Shown one piece after another: positions 23,186 to 33,949 of a DNA stretch of 64,000 bases (position 1 is its first letter; each line of letters begins with the position of its first letter). Location: contig JBBELK010000936.1 in NCBI GenBank assembly GCA_037783545.1, forward strand, positions 62,001-126,000, in the 5' to 3' direction. A program made the translations under genes and the position numbers. The DNA is from Henricia sp. BOLD:AAB3569 (Eukaryota; Echinodermata; Asteroidea; Spinulosida; Echinasteridae). Under the pieces are notes generated by a model. The model saw only the letters and a program-made list of their open reading frames with translations, was not told the DNA's origin and did not search any database.

Positions 23186-23760
23186 GTATATTTTCCCTAT
23201 GAGTCCAACTCTACTCAAACTCGGTGCTGTAGGCAATATTTGTTATGGTGCATAATCAACATACAAATAAAGTAACCAATAACGGGATGAGAGAATAAAT
23301 TAAGTTGGTCCAATTATTGCCGTTTCAACGGGTATTTAGCTAGAGTGGTGTACCAGCAAAGTGGGCCGCACTAATGCAGCAGGGTCATGGTCAAGTTGAG
23401 TTCGATTATTTGGACAGGACGCTAGGGCTCCGACAACCACTTGCCGCTGAAACAACAGTGACTGCTGTATATACCCCCCAAAATGAGGGTTTTAAAATCA
23501 GCGATACTTACAAAATAAACCAGTACTTTTAACAATGTTTGATTTATTCTTTTAACTGTCCATCTTTCATATTTTGGTTTGGAAACGTATTCGCCTTTAC
23601 ACGGGAACACAAAAACAAGATGGCGACCTGCTACAACCAATTTGTTCAACTTACCATTTTGTTAATAATGGTGAATTTTTGTGAATTTTTTACCACATTT
23701 GTGAATTGCTCACAAAAGCAGTCAAAATATCACGTCCGATCTATTCACAAAAGTTACTTA
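23186..23760. other. Gene-free stretch between satellite and LINE
   Basis: No supported feature. Confidence 0.4.
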
Positions 23761-23867
23761 GGATTTTATAATTTTTTTTAGACATCTCAGTTGATGAAAT
23801 AGCGCGTATTTAAGAAAAACCACCAAAACACTATTAAATAAATTTAAAATTTCCATTTGGCAACTAA

Positions 23868-25472
23868 ATAAACTGTACATATTGCACTGATGACTGCCAT
23901 TCGCAAAAATACTCAAATAAGATTTTTTATTTAAAACCAGTATGCGAATCTTTTGTGCTTAAACAGCTCCGTGCTACCCCAACAAACAAGGCTACAGGGT
24001 GCGATGATTGCCCTTCGAAGCTTATTAAAATGGCCGCTTCTGCCATTGCACAACCTCTGACCTACATTATTAACCTGTCGATTGCGTCCAATAAATTTCC
24101 AAAAAATTGGAAAAGGGCCAAAGTAACGCCAATATATAAAGGGGGAGACAAAAAAGACCTTAATAATTACAGACCGATTTCAGTTTTGCCTATTCTTTCT
24201 AAAGTAATTGAACGTACTGTTTTTAAACAATTATATGCTCACATGAATTCTAATGATCTTTTAAACAAATTTCAGTCAGGATTCAGGCCGCTTCATTCAA
24301 CGTGCACAGCTTTAATTAATGTCACCGATGATTGGCTAACAAATATAGACAACGGAGAAATCACTGGGGTTGTATTGTTGGACTTGAAAAAGGCATTCGA
24401 TACAGTTGACCACACAGTCTTAATTAATAAACTAAAACAATATGGTGCCGATGATAAAGCTATACAGTGGTTCACTAGTTACCTACATAATAGAGTTCAA
24501 TACACGTCGCTTACTAGCGGGAAAAAGTCAAATTTTGCGCGTATAAGTTGTGGTATTCCGCAAGGATCCATTCTTGGGCCACTGCTTTTTATCTTATATA
24601 TTAACGATTTATCAAAACACATTATAAATTGTAAAATAAGTATGTATGCAGACGATACTGTATTGTACTATGCAAGTAAAAATCTAGAAGATCTGGAAAT
24701 GAAAATCAATGAAGACCTTGTTAATGTTAAATGCTGGCTCAATAACAATAAGCTTAGCTTAAACATTAACAAGACTGAGTACATACTTATTGGTTCTAAA
24801 CCTAATTTACGTAGAGTACCGAGAGATGGAATTAGCATTACAATTAATGAATTTTCGTTAAAGCGTGTAACCACTTGTAAGCATCTTGGGCTGTTGGTAG
24901 ATGAAAACCTTTCCTGGAATAACCACATCGATCACATCAGGAAAAAGGTATTGTCAGGTATTTATGCCATTAAGAAAGCCAAGAGATGCTTCCCCATACA
25001 AACATGCAAAATGGTTTATAATGCACTAATTGCCTCACATTTTAATTATTGTGACGTGGTATGGGGAAACTGTGGTATCACGCTGCAAACAAAACTGCAA
25101 AAACTCCAAAATAGAACTGCACGCATCATAGGAAACAAAGATTGGAATAGCCCTAGTCGCCAAATTTTGAATGAACTTGAATGGAGTACTCTTAATGTTA
25201 GCAGACACCATCACGAGGCTATACTAATGTATAAAGTCATCCACGGTAATGCCCCGGTATACTTGTCTGATAAATTCAAAGTAGCCAGTACAAACTATAA
25301 CTTACGACGTAATAACTCGACACTTTCACTACCAAAACCCAAAACAGAATCACTTAAAAGAACCTTTGAATACAGAGGGGCTATAACCTGGAACGGTATT
25401 GACTTATACACACAGAACCTCCCGAATATTATCAGTTTCAAGGGGAAGCTTAGGGACTCCGTAGTTTTGTGA
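23868..25472 (+). CDS. Non-LTR retrotransposon reverse transcriptase, 5'-truncated
   Basis: Open for ~534 codons with no natural start; the copy begins within ORF2. Recognisable RT blocks in order: KATGCDDCPSKLIK, NYRPISVLPILSKVIE, SGFRPLHST, the catalytic motif A VVLLDLKKAFDTVDH, GIPQGSILGPLLFILYINDL, the catalytic YADD box in MYADDTVLY, then KHLGLLVDENLSWNNHI and the C-terminal YNALIASHFNYCDVVWG. This suits the CR1/L2/Crack-Daphne/Jockey group of LINEs. The upstream apurinic endonuclease domain is missing, typical of 5' truncation during target-primed reverse transcription. The RT frame is uninterrupted and keeps its catalytic aspartates, so the insertion is probably young. No host role. 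Confidence 0.92.
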   Translation: MNCTYCTDDCHSQKYSNKIFYLKPVCESFVLKQLRATPTNKATGCDDCPSKLIKMAASAIAQPLTYIINLSIASNKFPKNWKRAKVTPIYKGGDKKDLNNYRPISVLPILSKVIERTVFKQLYAHMNSNDLLNKFQSGFRPLHSTCTALINVTDDWLTNIDNGEITGVVLLDLKKAFDTVDHTVLINKLKQYGADDKAIQWFTSYLHNRVQYTSLTSGKKSNFARISCGIPQGSILGPLLFILYINDLSKHIINCKISMYADDTVLYYASKNLEDLEMKINEDLVNVKCWLNNNKLSLNINKTEYILIGSKPNLRRVPRDGISITINEFSLKRVTTCKHLGLLVDENLSWNNHIDHIRKKVLSGIYAIKKAKRCFPIQTCKMVYNALIASHFNYCDVVWGNCGITLQTKLQKLQNRTARIIGNKDWNSPSRQILNELEWSTLNVSRHHHEAILMYKVIHGNAPVYLSDKFKVASTNYNLRRNNSTLSLPKPKTESLKRTFEYRGAITWNGIDLYTQNLPNIISFKGKLRDSVVL

Positions 25473-26000
25473 CCCTGCTATTTTATACACACTTAGACTA
25501 TTACTTCATCGGTTCCCTATCCAATGTTCTTACCCTCAAGTTAAATCGACTCGATATATTTATTCCAAATGTAAATTTGTTTTTATTTTATTTTCTGTCT
25601 ATCCAATATAATTATCTTTTATCGTTTTATCACATATAAGTCTGCTTTATCACAAATAATTTGATTTTTTGGGTGTGATATCGTGTATTTCCCTTAATTA
25701 TAAATGTTACTGTTTATGTGTGCAATATTGTTTTTCTTCCTACGTTGTGTTTGAATGTGCTTAGTTCATTGTAACTGTATTTGTCTTATAAGTTATTTTT
25801 TTTATGTTTTAACTTAACCATTTTAAAAAAAATTTATGTACCTTAAAATTCTTGCCATTTTTAGTTATTTTTATAATCGTAGTTTTATATAACGTATATA
25901 TATTTTTTATTTTCGTTGGTATACACGGCCCCTTGAAAACCAACAACATGTTGAATGGGTCACCGTGTCTAAACAAGTGTTAATAATAAAAATACATACA
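25473..26000 (+). mobile_element. 3' UTR and tail of the LINE
   Basis: T-rich untranslated region ending near CACGGCCCCTTGAAAACC, GGGTCACCGTGTC and a short AATAATAAAAATACATA tail. CACGG and CCGTG could form a terminal stem, as is common in CR1/L2 tails. The exact 3' junction is uncertain. Confidence 0.65.
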
Positions 26001-26700
26001 GGGTCTCAATGATATAATGGTATACATAATATACAAAAACACAACAGATGTCGTTGACATTTTATGCAACGGGCATTTTACAACGTTTACGATATGCACC
26101 CATTAATTTATATATATTCTACTGAGTTTGTGTAAATTGAAAATGGTTATTATGGTAATTGTTATCAAATGACAAAGTCCAAGTACAATGCAACCCACCA
26201 TTTTCATCAATTTGTTATGGATGAAGGGAAGTTATTATTACGGCAGTGAATCATTGAGTTTACAATTGGCATATAGAAATGTCTTGGGGTAATGTCATGC
26301 GTTACAGCCTTGGTGGACGGTTTCATGTGGTACAATGTGCCACGGAAAGTGATGCAAGATCTAAAACGACTGTTCAAATGAATAATAGGATGATTTACAC
26401 AAATATTTGGCTGCATTAGTTTATTTTGTACGGGCATTTGTTATTTTGCTCATCATTTATAAACATGTGTATTTGGCTTGTTTAGACCCTTTTAGAATTT
26501 CCATAAATTTCCATATAATTATTCCACTTGCTACTACTGTAGCTGTTTTTAACCTTAAAAACCACGTACATATATTGTTTGGTTAGATATTCCCCTTGAA
26601 TATTTCCAAGTATGTTTGGAGTTTTACTTTACTTTCAAGTAATTTAAATTATCATTTTGTTACTGTGAAACTGCAGTGCAGCATACATGTGTACGTTTAT
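26001..26700. other. Gene-free AT-rich stretch
   Basis: No recognisable feature. Confidence 0.4.
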
Positions 26701-26739
26701 TGGTCTCTGGGGTATATTGTCCTCTTCAGAAGCATCTGC

Positions 26740-27960
26740 TTCCCTTTCAAGGTCATCGTGGATTGTCAAGGGGTTGCAGCAGGCTTCACCTCCCTCACAC
26801 TTGCAGTATACTCGGTGCAGGACAGTCCATCTGAGCGGCAGCTACACTTTCTATGACTGCATTGCCTTCCTTTCGGCCCTGCAGTTGCAACTAGTTATAT
26901 CGAGCAGATTGGGTGGTGCTACTGGTTTTGAGGAGGAGGGTATGACAGTGCCTCGTTCATCAGACAATTTCCACCCAAAGTTAGTAATAGTAGCGACCTC
27001 AGGAGGGCGTCCACTCTGGTCAGCAGCCTTTCACAACATGACTTGAAGATGAGCTCCGAGTGTGTGCAGTACAAGGTTCTCGTCTGTTGGAGATAGTTTC
27101 TTTAGTTCTGGAAGTTTCTTCCTTCTTCTGTATATGTTGTACCAAGCCTCATTCGTAGACGCAGCCCTTTTCTGACCATAAAGGGCTAAGAAGAAGCTTG
27201 TGCCCGTGTTGCTTTGTGTGACATCTACTTCTCCAAGAAAGGTGTCTAAGCCAGGGATAACGTTCTGCTTCAACACTTTCAGTGCCGGGGCCTTGACCTT
27301 TCCACAGGGATACAACCGGAGAGTGCATGCATGCCTGGCACTTACCACCCAACGTTGCTACAGTGGCACTGATGTCTAGGATTGTGCCATCCCATTTCTC
27401 CATCTGGACTTGAGAGTGAATTCGAGTTTTCCAGGCCCAGTATACTAAGAGAACAAAAACGTCGGTGTCATCACTTAGAATGCGAATTATGTTGGCCCCT
27501 GCAGAAGCAGCCTTGCGCGTGTAACGTGCAAGGGTTATGTCAGCCTCGTCGTGAGTTACAAGACAATCAACAGGGCTCACCATGCTGATTCTGTGGCCTA
27601 CGTCACAAGTGCACAAGACACGACCAAAAGTTGAGAAAATAGGGCCTCCATGTCATATACAGGTTTTCCTTTGACCACAACAGTTTTCTTCATCAGCTGC
27701 ATTGTCTTTACTTTCATTTGTATTGGATTATGAAACCCACCAGGGAGTAACAAAGCAAACCTGTCACGCATCTCTTCTCCGGTCTTGATGGCGTCAAGGA
27801 CAGTGACCTCTGGTGGAGCTACTTGTCCATTCAGCAAAAAAGTATGGTACCATGGAATGATAAGACGAGCAGTCAGAGACATGAGAAGACAATGTGAGCT
27901 GTGTATTGAGAGAAATGGTGGGTATGTCGAGGGCACACACCCCTGAATTTATCTGTAAGG
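26740..27960 (-). pseudogene. Broken intronless copy of a PIN/FEN-like, Cys-rich multicopy gene
   Basis: Blocks in order on the minus strand: IKTGEEMRDRFALLLPGGFH; THDEADITLARYTRKAASAG; IIRILSDDTDVFVLL; then KVLKQNVIPGLDTFLGE and NEAWYNIYRRRKKLPELK; then a cysteine-rich stretch near 26,800-26,900. This is a family I know from many invertebrate and fish genomes as intronless uncharacterised proteins. The acidic EAD and DDTD blocks resemble the metal-binding residues of FEN/XPG PIN-domain nucleases; that assignment is my inference. The copy is broken in at least three places. Its carrier is unknown, and I see neither LTRs nor terminal inverted repeats around it. Confidence 0.65.
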
Positions 27961-28093
27961 TAAGTTTGAAAATAATGTGTTCTTTCATCACTTATCCCAC
28001 TTTCAAGCGAAGGGCTAACTTGTCACAGTGATGATTTCACCACCTTTCATAATGGCCATGTTTGCTTAGTCATGCATGAAAGTTACATAATAA

Positions 28094-28401
28094 TGCACCT
28101 ATCAATTGTCCCCCCCCCCCCCCTACCCCTCCTAAGAGGTGGGGATTGTCACCTTTTTTGTCACAAAATCCACACCCCTGGAGCAACATTTAGGTGACAA
28201 AAATCCCCACCCTCGAGTGCAAAACATGAAAATATTATTTCAAAGGATCAAATGCCCCACCTTGGGGCATGAAAAACGTGACCAAACCCCCACATAGGGG
28301 TGGGGCAGCGCGGGGGAGGGGGGGGGGGGGGGGGGGAGGGGGGGGCCGAGAGGGGCGAGATGGGGGGTGGGGGGGGGGGGGGGAAACAACTGATAGGTGC
28401 A
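28094..28401. mobile_element. MITE, TAA target duplication (PIF/Harbinger-like)
   Basis: Ends TGCACCTATCAATTGTCCCC and, inverted, TGCACCTATCAGTTGTTTCC, both running into C-tracts. TAA flanks both sides (28091-28093 and 28402-28404). The 3-bp TWA duplication is the PIF/Harbinger habit. No coding; the interior holds G/C-tracts and GGGGCAT repeats. Confidence 0.65.
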
Positions 28402-28479
28402 TAACCCTGGTTCCATTGAACAGAGGACATTGTACTTTCCCTACATACACACCTCTTTTTGAAATATTGCACAAATTTC

Positions 28480-28530
28480 GGATAATTTGCATTGAAAGAT
28501 AGGTAATCCATCTTTCAATGCAAATTATCC
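28480..28530. repeat. Perfect 21-bp stem hairpin
   Basis: GGATAATTTGCATTGAAAGA(T) pairs without mismatch with its complement across a 9-nt loop (28501-28509). Confidence 0.85.
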
Positions 28531-28612
28531 TTTTTTATGGACACCCTGTATACAGTGTATTGTAACAGACTAACATTGCGATGCTAAACTACCTTCACAA
28601 TAATCATGGAGG

Positions 28613-29042
28613 CAGCGGCGGCGCTACGGGGGATGGGGGGGGGGGGGGGGGGGGGGGGGTGGGGGGGGGGGGGGGGGAATTCCCCCCCCCCCCCCCCAGT
28701 TATTTTGTTTGCCCCCCCGGTTTGCCCCCCCCCCCAGTTTTAAATTTGAGTTTAATCCCAAACCATTGCACCCAATTTGTTAAAATGTTGTTTGCGCTGT
28801 AAATAATAAACTCAATTTCATCAATCATAATTAGCTGGCACCATCAAAAAAGCCCAACACACTTTCGATAGATTTGCCAGGAAATACCCCCACTCAAGAA
28901 TAATGCTGGTGTAGTCCGTCAAAGTGGTAAGTCAATGCTTTTCTGCAGTACAAAATTACAGTATAGATTTTTGTTTGCCCCCCTAATTTTAAGTTTTCCT
29001 CCCTCTTGCTCCCCCAGATTAACAGGTCTGGTGCCGCCGCTG
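28613..29042. mobile_element. Non-autonomous hAT element with 8-bp target duplication
   Basis: Ends CAGCGGCGGCGCTACGGGG and, inverted, CAGCGGCGGCACCAGACCTG. Perfect 8-bp duplications CATGGAGG flank it at 28605-28612 and 29043-29050, the length produced by hAT transposases. About 430 bp, no ORF of note, with long G and C tracts including a G17-AATT-C16 palindrome at 28661-28697. Confidence 0.85.
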
Positions 29043-29050
29043 CATGGAGG

Positions 29051-30180
29051 AAGTACTACTTAAAAAATAATGCCAAAAGACTACCCAATATACATGCACG
29101 TCTTCTCTTTGATTTTATCCAACTTCGTTGCACTCCAATCCCAATCACTGCATACGCTACACTACAAATGCCAACCATATTCACTGTCAGCCAGCATCCA
29201 GAGCAGACATGATTTTAGTCATCTACAGAGGGCGCCCTTCGTCCAACAATTAGGGGAATGGTTAATTAGGAATAAACAAAAAAAATACAGTAGAAAGCTT
29301 CAAGAGGAACACTTTCTCGGGTCGAACTGTAACTTTCATTTAGAATGCTACGTGTATACGTGTACTTCTGTGATTTTAATTGACAAATGAGAACTGAGGG
29401 TTATATATGTACACTGTCCTAATTAAAATGCCAAATTGAGGCGAACAGGAAATTTATAGGAAGTTCTGGTTGTCAAAAATGAATTTCTTGCGGTGGTTAT
29501 CATATTTGTAGATGCTTATTTGCTTCGTTACATTGATTTTTGTTCAAGTTATGGCGTTTTTACAATTTTTTTTGCAATTAATTAGCTATCTATGCTGATT
29601 AGGGATGTAACCGACATACGTTACATGGGATGTCTGCAGTATAATACCTCAAGAAGCTCAGTTTGAAACTCATGCATGCTCAATGAATGTCATGTTTAAT
29701 TCTAGTTGATGTCACAAATAACAAGTAACAAGGGCGTGGCACAGGAGTAACAGGTAGCTGATTGCAATGTCATGACGATAAGGTTTGCAGGATACAAGTC
29801 TAATGCAAATCCAATACAAGTCCAATGCATGGTTCGACGCAAGGTTGTACGCAAGGTTCAACTATTTAGGAAGAAAGAAAGAAAATACTGATTTTGAGTT
29901 CAATGCGTCATATAAATAATCACTGTTTGGCAATCAATCTTAACCAGTTTACAATTATGAAAAACAGTCACTGTCCAAAATTACTAGGAACATAATCCAA
30001 ATCTATCCACAAATGTCTGTCTTCAAATCCAATAAATTCTCCAATACAATCCGTGAAGAAATGAAATATCAGTGAACATACTTTTGCTGAGCTTCCATGG
30101 GATGTCAAGTTGTGTTGACTAATGAGTACAAGAAATGGCAATGTCTGTACATGTACTGACTAGTAGTGTATATGACCATA
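29051..30180. other. Gene-free stretch
   Basis: No gene recognised. Around 29800-29880 there are short direct repeats of AATACAAGTCCAATGCA and GACGCAAGGTTGTACGCAAG. Confidence 0.4.
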
Positions 30181-30182
30181 CA

Positions 30183-30313
30183 TGTCTGCAGGAATGTCTG
30201 CAGGAATGTGCCACACCCAAATATTCAAATTAAAAATAACAGCGCCGTCAAGTTACTCACAAAATATAGCGCCCTCAAAGTTAAATAATTGGCCCCATAC
30301 CAAATTCTGTCCA
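30183..30313 (-). repeat. Left terminal direct repeat of the BEL/Pao element
   Basis: Shares GGAATGTGCCACACC, AATATTCAAAT and ATTGGCCCCATA with 34853-34974. It runs from TG to CA, as LTRs do, but is short for an LTR. Confidence 0.65.
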
Positions 30314-30539
30314 TTACATTCCGGACCCTAATGCTCTTGACCAGTCAAAGCATTACCTAAACATAAAGGACAGAATTTAACGTCAGGGTCATCAAAATTC
30401 ATACCACCATTTATATCTAGCGCAAAAAAATGTTTTATACAGTCCAAGACATCCGGGGTGTTAAAGTCACTGAAATCCTTTATGATTTTTGGAGTTGTCG
30501 TCCAGTGTAATCCTCTGTGATCATACAGCTCTATGGTCA

Positions 30540-30830
30540 AATCAAGAACAGTTCCTCAGACCATATCCCCTTCCAAGAAGACGAGTTTGTCAATGGGACA
30601 AAGATAGACTCCAGTCTGTGTTCTCACTTGTGCAGATCTCACCTTCCCATCTTTGCCTGGGTAAGTATCAACCACGAGTAAAAGGGCCACTGATATCGAG
30701 AAATGCACACATTGCGCTTTGGGTTGATCCATTTCTGTTGTTCTTGTAGTGATGGAAGATATTCTTTCAGCCATCGTTTCCAGAAGATATCGGCTGGGTA
30801 TTGTATTTGACGCCATCTTCGTCTGTAGAC
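30540..30830 (-). pseudogene. BEL/Pao DUF5641-like C-terminal region (fossil)
   Basis: Recognised from WKRWLKEYLPSLQEQQKW in the neighbouring frame and by its position after the integrase. Part of the broken element. Confidence 0.7.
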
Positions 30831-31600
30831 ATCCTGCTCTACAAACCGTCCGGGAGGCAGGTTGGGTCCGGAGCGAAGGAGAAGTAGATGATTTGGTGTC
30901 AAGGGAGTAGGATCTCTTGGGTCATCAGAAAGTCGCGTAATCGGTCTTCCATTGACAATACCCTCAACTATGCAAATCAACGTTTGGAGTCCTTCATCAA
31001 CGAGTGCTTCTTGACCCAGTAAACCGCTCAGCACAGAACGAACTGTTCTAATTTGCCGTTCCCAGGTACCACGATGTGGTGCGATGCTGCAGGTGGGTTG
31101 AACAGCCAGCGTATCTCTCTTTGAAGGAGATACATGTAGTTGTGGATCTTAATTTGATTCCTGGACTGCTTGTCGTAGCTCACGGTTTGCACCGACGAAG
31201 TTGGTACCATTATCACACCTAATTTCAATGGGACTACCACGGCGAGAAATCAAGCGCTGTAAAGCGTTAATGAGGGAGTCTGTGTCGAATGTGTGGCAAA
31301 CCTCAAGATGGATGGCTTTCATAGACAGACACGTAAATAAACATCCATACCGCTTCACTAGACTTCTGGCACGCTTCAACATGAACGGACCAAAGATGTC
31401 GACCTCTAGCATGCTGAATGGTGCAGGTCCAGATGTCACACGATCTGCAGGTAAGTCAGACATACGTTGAGTCAATGTTGACGCTTTCCTTTTTCTACAT
31501 GGGATGCACTTGTGAATCACTTGTGAATAACTCTTGGGCTGTTTGACCTCTAGAGACGTCATCTGCTGGGTTAGACGTGCTGTCCACATATCGCCATTGT
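30830..31600 (-). pseudogene. BEL/Pao integrase region (fossil)
   Basis: Contains SMLEVDIFGPFMLK, MKAIHLEVCHTFDTDS and IRCDNGTNFVGANREL, the characteristic integrase core blocks. Part of the broken element. Confidence 0.85.
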
Positions 31601-32800
31601 AATGCTTTCGAGAACTCTAGTATTCTTGAGATACGGTTGGCCACGAAGTAGCGTTTGTCCTCGTTTCTGTGAAAGTGAGGCACAATCATACTGTCGCTCC
31701 AAAATACACTTTTTTTTAAGTGGCAGCAACAGCTCCTTGCGGACCATTTCATCGAGTTTGATGGAGAGAACCTCTGCAGCGAGTTCCAGACGAGGAATGG
31801 TGGTTTTCTTCAGAGGTGCTAACTTTGCTTTGGCCATCAACAGACAACAGTTTACTTTACCATCAATATCCTGCAGACGCACCATATCCTCTTTCTGAAG
31901 CGTCGCAGAAATGATGCAACTGAATGGTAGCATTAGAACCAAACCCTTGTGGCTTGATGCATCGAGGAACTGATAGATGTCTGGGATTGCTTGCAAGACG
32001 TCACGAGAATTACTAATTCATTTCCTGAGCTTGAAACCTCCGAGTGCCAACATGCTGGAAAACTGGTTGATGAGTCTGATGGCTTCATCACTGGTAGCAA
32101 CCGACTTTAGACAATTGTCTACATAACAATTTTAGTCAACAGTCCTGACGGTTTCTGTGTCATACTTGCTGATGTTTTCTTGTGCAGTCCATTTCAGAGC
32201 GAAATTAGCACAACTGGGTGACCACACTCCTCCAAATAGGTGAGCTGTCATGCGATACATCTTCGGTGAGCAAGATAAGCTGTCCACAGAAAGCGCAACA
32301 CATCTCGATCTGGTGAAACATCTGGTGAAACATACCCTCAATGTCGGCCATATTATTGCAACCAGTTCTTATCGAAAACGAAGCAAGACGCCAAGCAACT
32401 TGTTGATTAAATCGGTGCACTGTATGATTGAGAGAGATTCCGCGGAACTTGGCAGCACAATCGAAAACAATCCTGCGTTTTCCTGGCTTATGCGGATGAA
32501 ATACAGGGTGGTGCGGCAGGTACCAAACTGCGCCATCTGCTCTCTCAACGTGCTCTGGTAGTACTTCTTCAGCATAGCCACGATCCATAAGCTCTTTCAT
32601 GCCTGCAACGTATTTGTCTGCAGCGTATTCAAGACTGGATCCTTCGCCAATTTTCTCCCGAGCAGACGCAAGCGATGTTCTGCCATAGCCTGGTTACCAA
32701 GAAGACTGGGTGGTCTTGAATTGAATGGTGTCCATCGAGTAATGCCCATTCCGAAGATGAACAGACTCTTCCCATATAGCTGCTGCCTTTCTGTCACTCA
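31600..32800 (-). pseudogene. BEL/Pao reverse transcriptase and RNase H region (fossil)
   Basis: RT blocks such as PHKPGKRRIVFDCAAKFRGI and NMADIEGMFHQ, followed by the Pao-type APLKKTTIPRLELAAEVLS connection. Part of the broken element. Confidence 0.82.
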
Positions 32801-33199
32801 CAGACATGCTGGTATCGCTACCTCCAAGATCCTCTAGTAGCCAAAACCTCTCAACCTGTCGCTATAGGCTAATACATGCACATGCATCAGTACTAATCAA
32901 GTGCGAAGTTACCTGGTTCTTGGCCCCTGACTTAATTGGTCCATTAAGTGTCCATCCCAAAAGGGTCTTCGTGGCATAAGGTGTCCCAAATTTACCTTCG
33001 CAAACATCTTACGAGGTCATCACTGAAGGATTATCTTGCCCAATGATTAGATGTACATCTGTGGGGTTGACGTCAGGCAGCATTTTGTCCCGCAAATGTG
33101 GCCATGCATTGGTGTCTAGGCCTCATATGTTACCAGACAATCTGGGTTGACGCATATCTTGGGCCTGGTTAGAACATTAGTCATGACAACAAGATTTTC

Positions 33200-33480
33200 A
33201 TCATCAATGTCCGCGACTTTCAGGTCGACACAAAGACATCAGTGACGTTGTTGTGGTTGTCCAATGTTGTAAGCTTCACTGCGTCACGACGGCCGGAAAT
33301 TCCAAGCTGTTCTATCGAAGCCTCATAGCAAAATGTCTGCGTCGATCCAGTGTCAAGTAGTGCATAGGTAGCGAGAACATCTATGGACCCTTTACCCCTC
33401 ACCTTCACGGGCACATTAGGTAGAGCAACTTTCCCAACTCCAGCCCCAGTGATGGTACATGCCACATTACCTGAAGCACC
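33200..33480 (-). pseudogene. BEL/Pao aspartic protease region, DUF1758 (fossil)
   Basis: VLATYALLDTGSTQTFC contains the DTGS signature of retropepsins. Part of the broken element. Confidence 0.8.
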
Positions 33481-33590
33481 TGGGTGTACTGAACTTGTGC
33501 CGACAAATGGAGGTGCGTTAAGTGTTTACAAGTGCCTGTTGATGTGAAGTCATTGGTACGAGGTAGATGCAGAAACTTGGTGTGCTTTAA

Positions 33591-33949
33591 AGATAGTATA
33601 CATGATTAGTAAACTGTTACAAATAGTTTTATCCCCCTGTGTGATTGAAGATATGCATGATTAAAACCAACCTGAGCAAAAACCAGCTCCGTATACTTCG
33701 TCTAACTTTTGAGAAAACAGTCAAAAAAGGGTTTGCAGTCATTTCGCCCCGAAACCACTTCGCCCTGAACCACGGCCTGAGCACGAAGTGGTTTTGGGGC
33801 GAAATGGCACTTGGGCGAAGTGGTTTGGGAGCGAAATGGCAATTGGGCGAAATGGTTTTAGGGCGAATTGAATTTAAGTCTCGCGAGACGAAATATAATT
33901 GTTTTGCTCATTTCTCAAAAACTGTGAACATTTCTGATGTAGACTGCCT
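33591..33949 (+). mobile_element. TTAA MITE with internal GGGCGAAATGG block
   Basis: TTAA at 33587-33590 and 33950-33953 bounds 359 bp with ends AGATAGTATACAT and, inverted, AGGCAGTCTACAT. The first half matches the MITE A end (AAACTGTTAC, GTGTGATTGAAGATATG). The middle (33738-33876) is a foldback of tandem GGGCGAAATGG motifs. It is nested in the BEL/Pao element and closely related to 62601-63130. Confidence 0.75.

Noticed and set aside
24293-24928. Minus-strand ORFs across the LINE
   Set aside because: Shadows of the reverse transcriptase frame.
28235-28802. Poly-Pro/poly-Gly ORFs on both strands
   Set aside because: Same cause: G/C tracts inside two MITEs.
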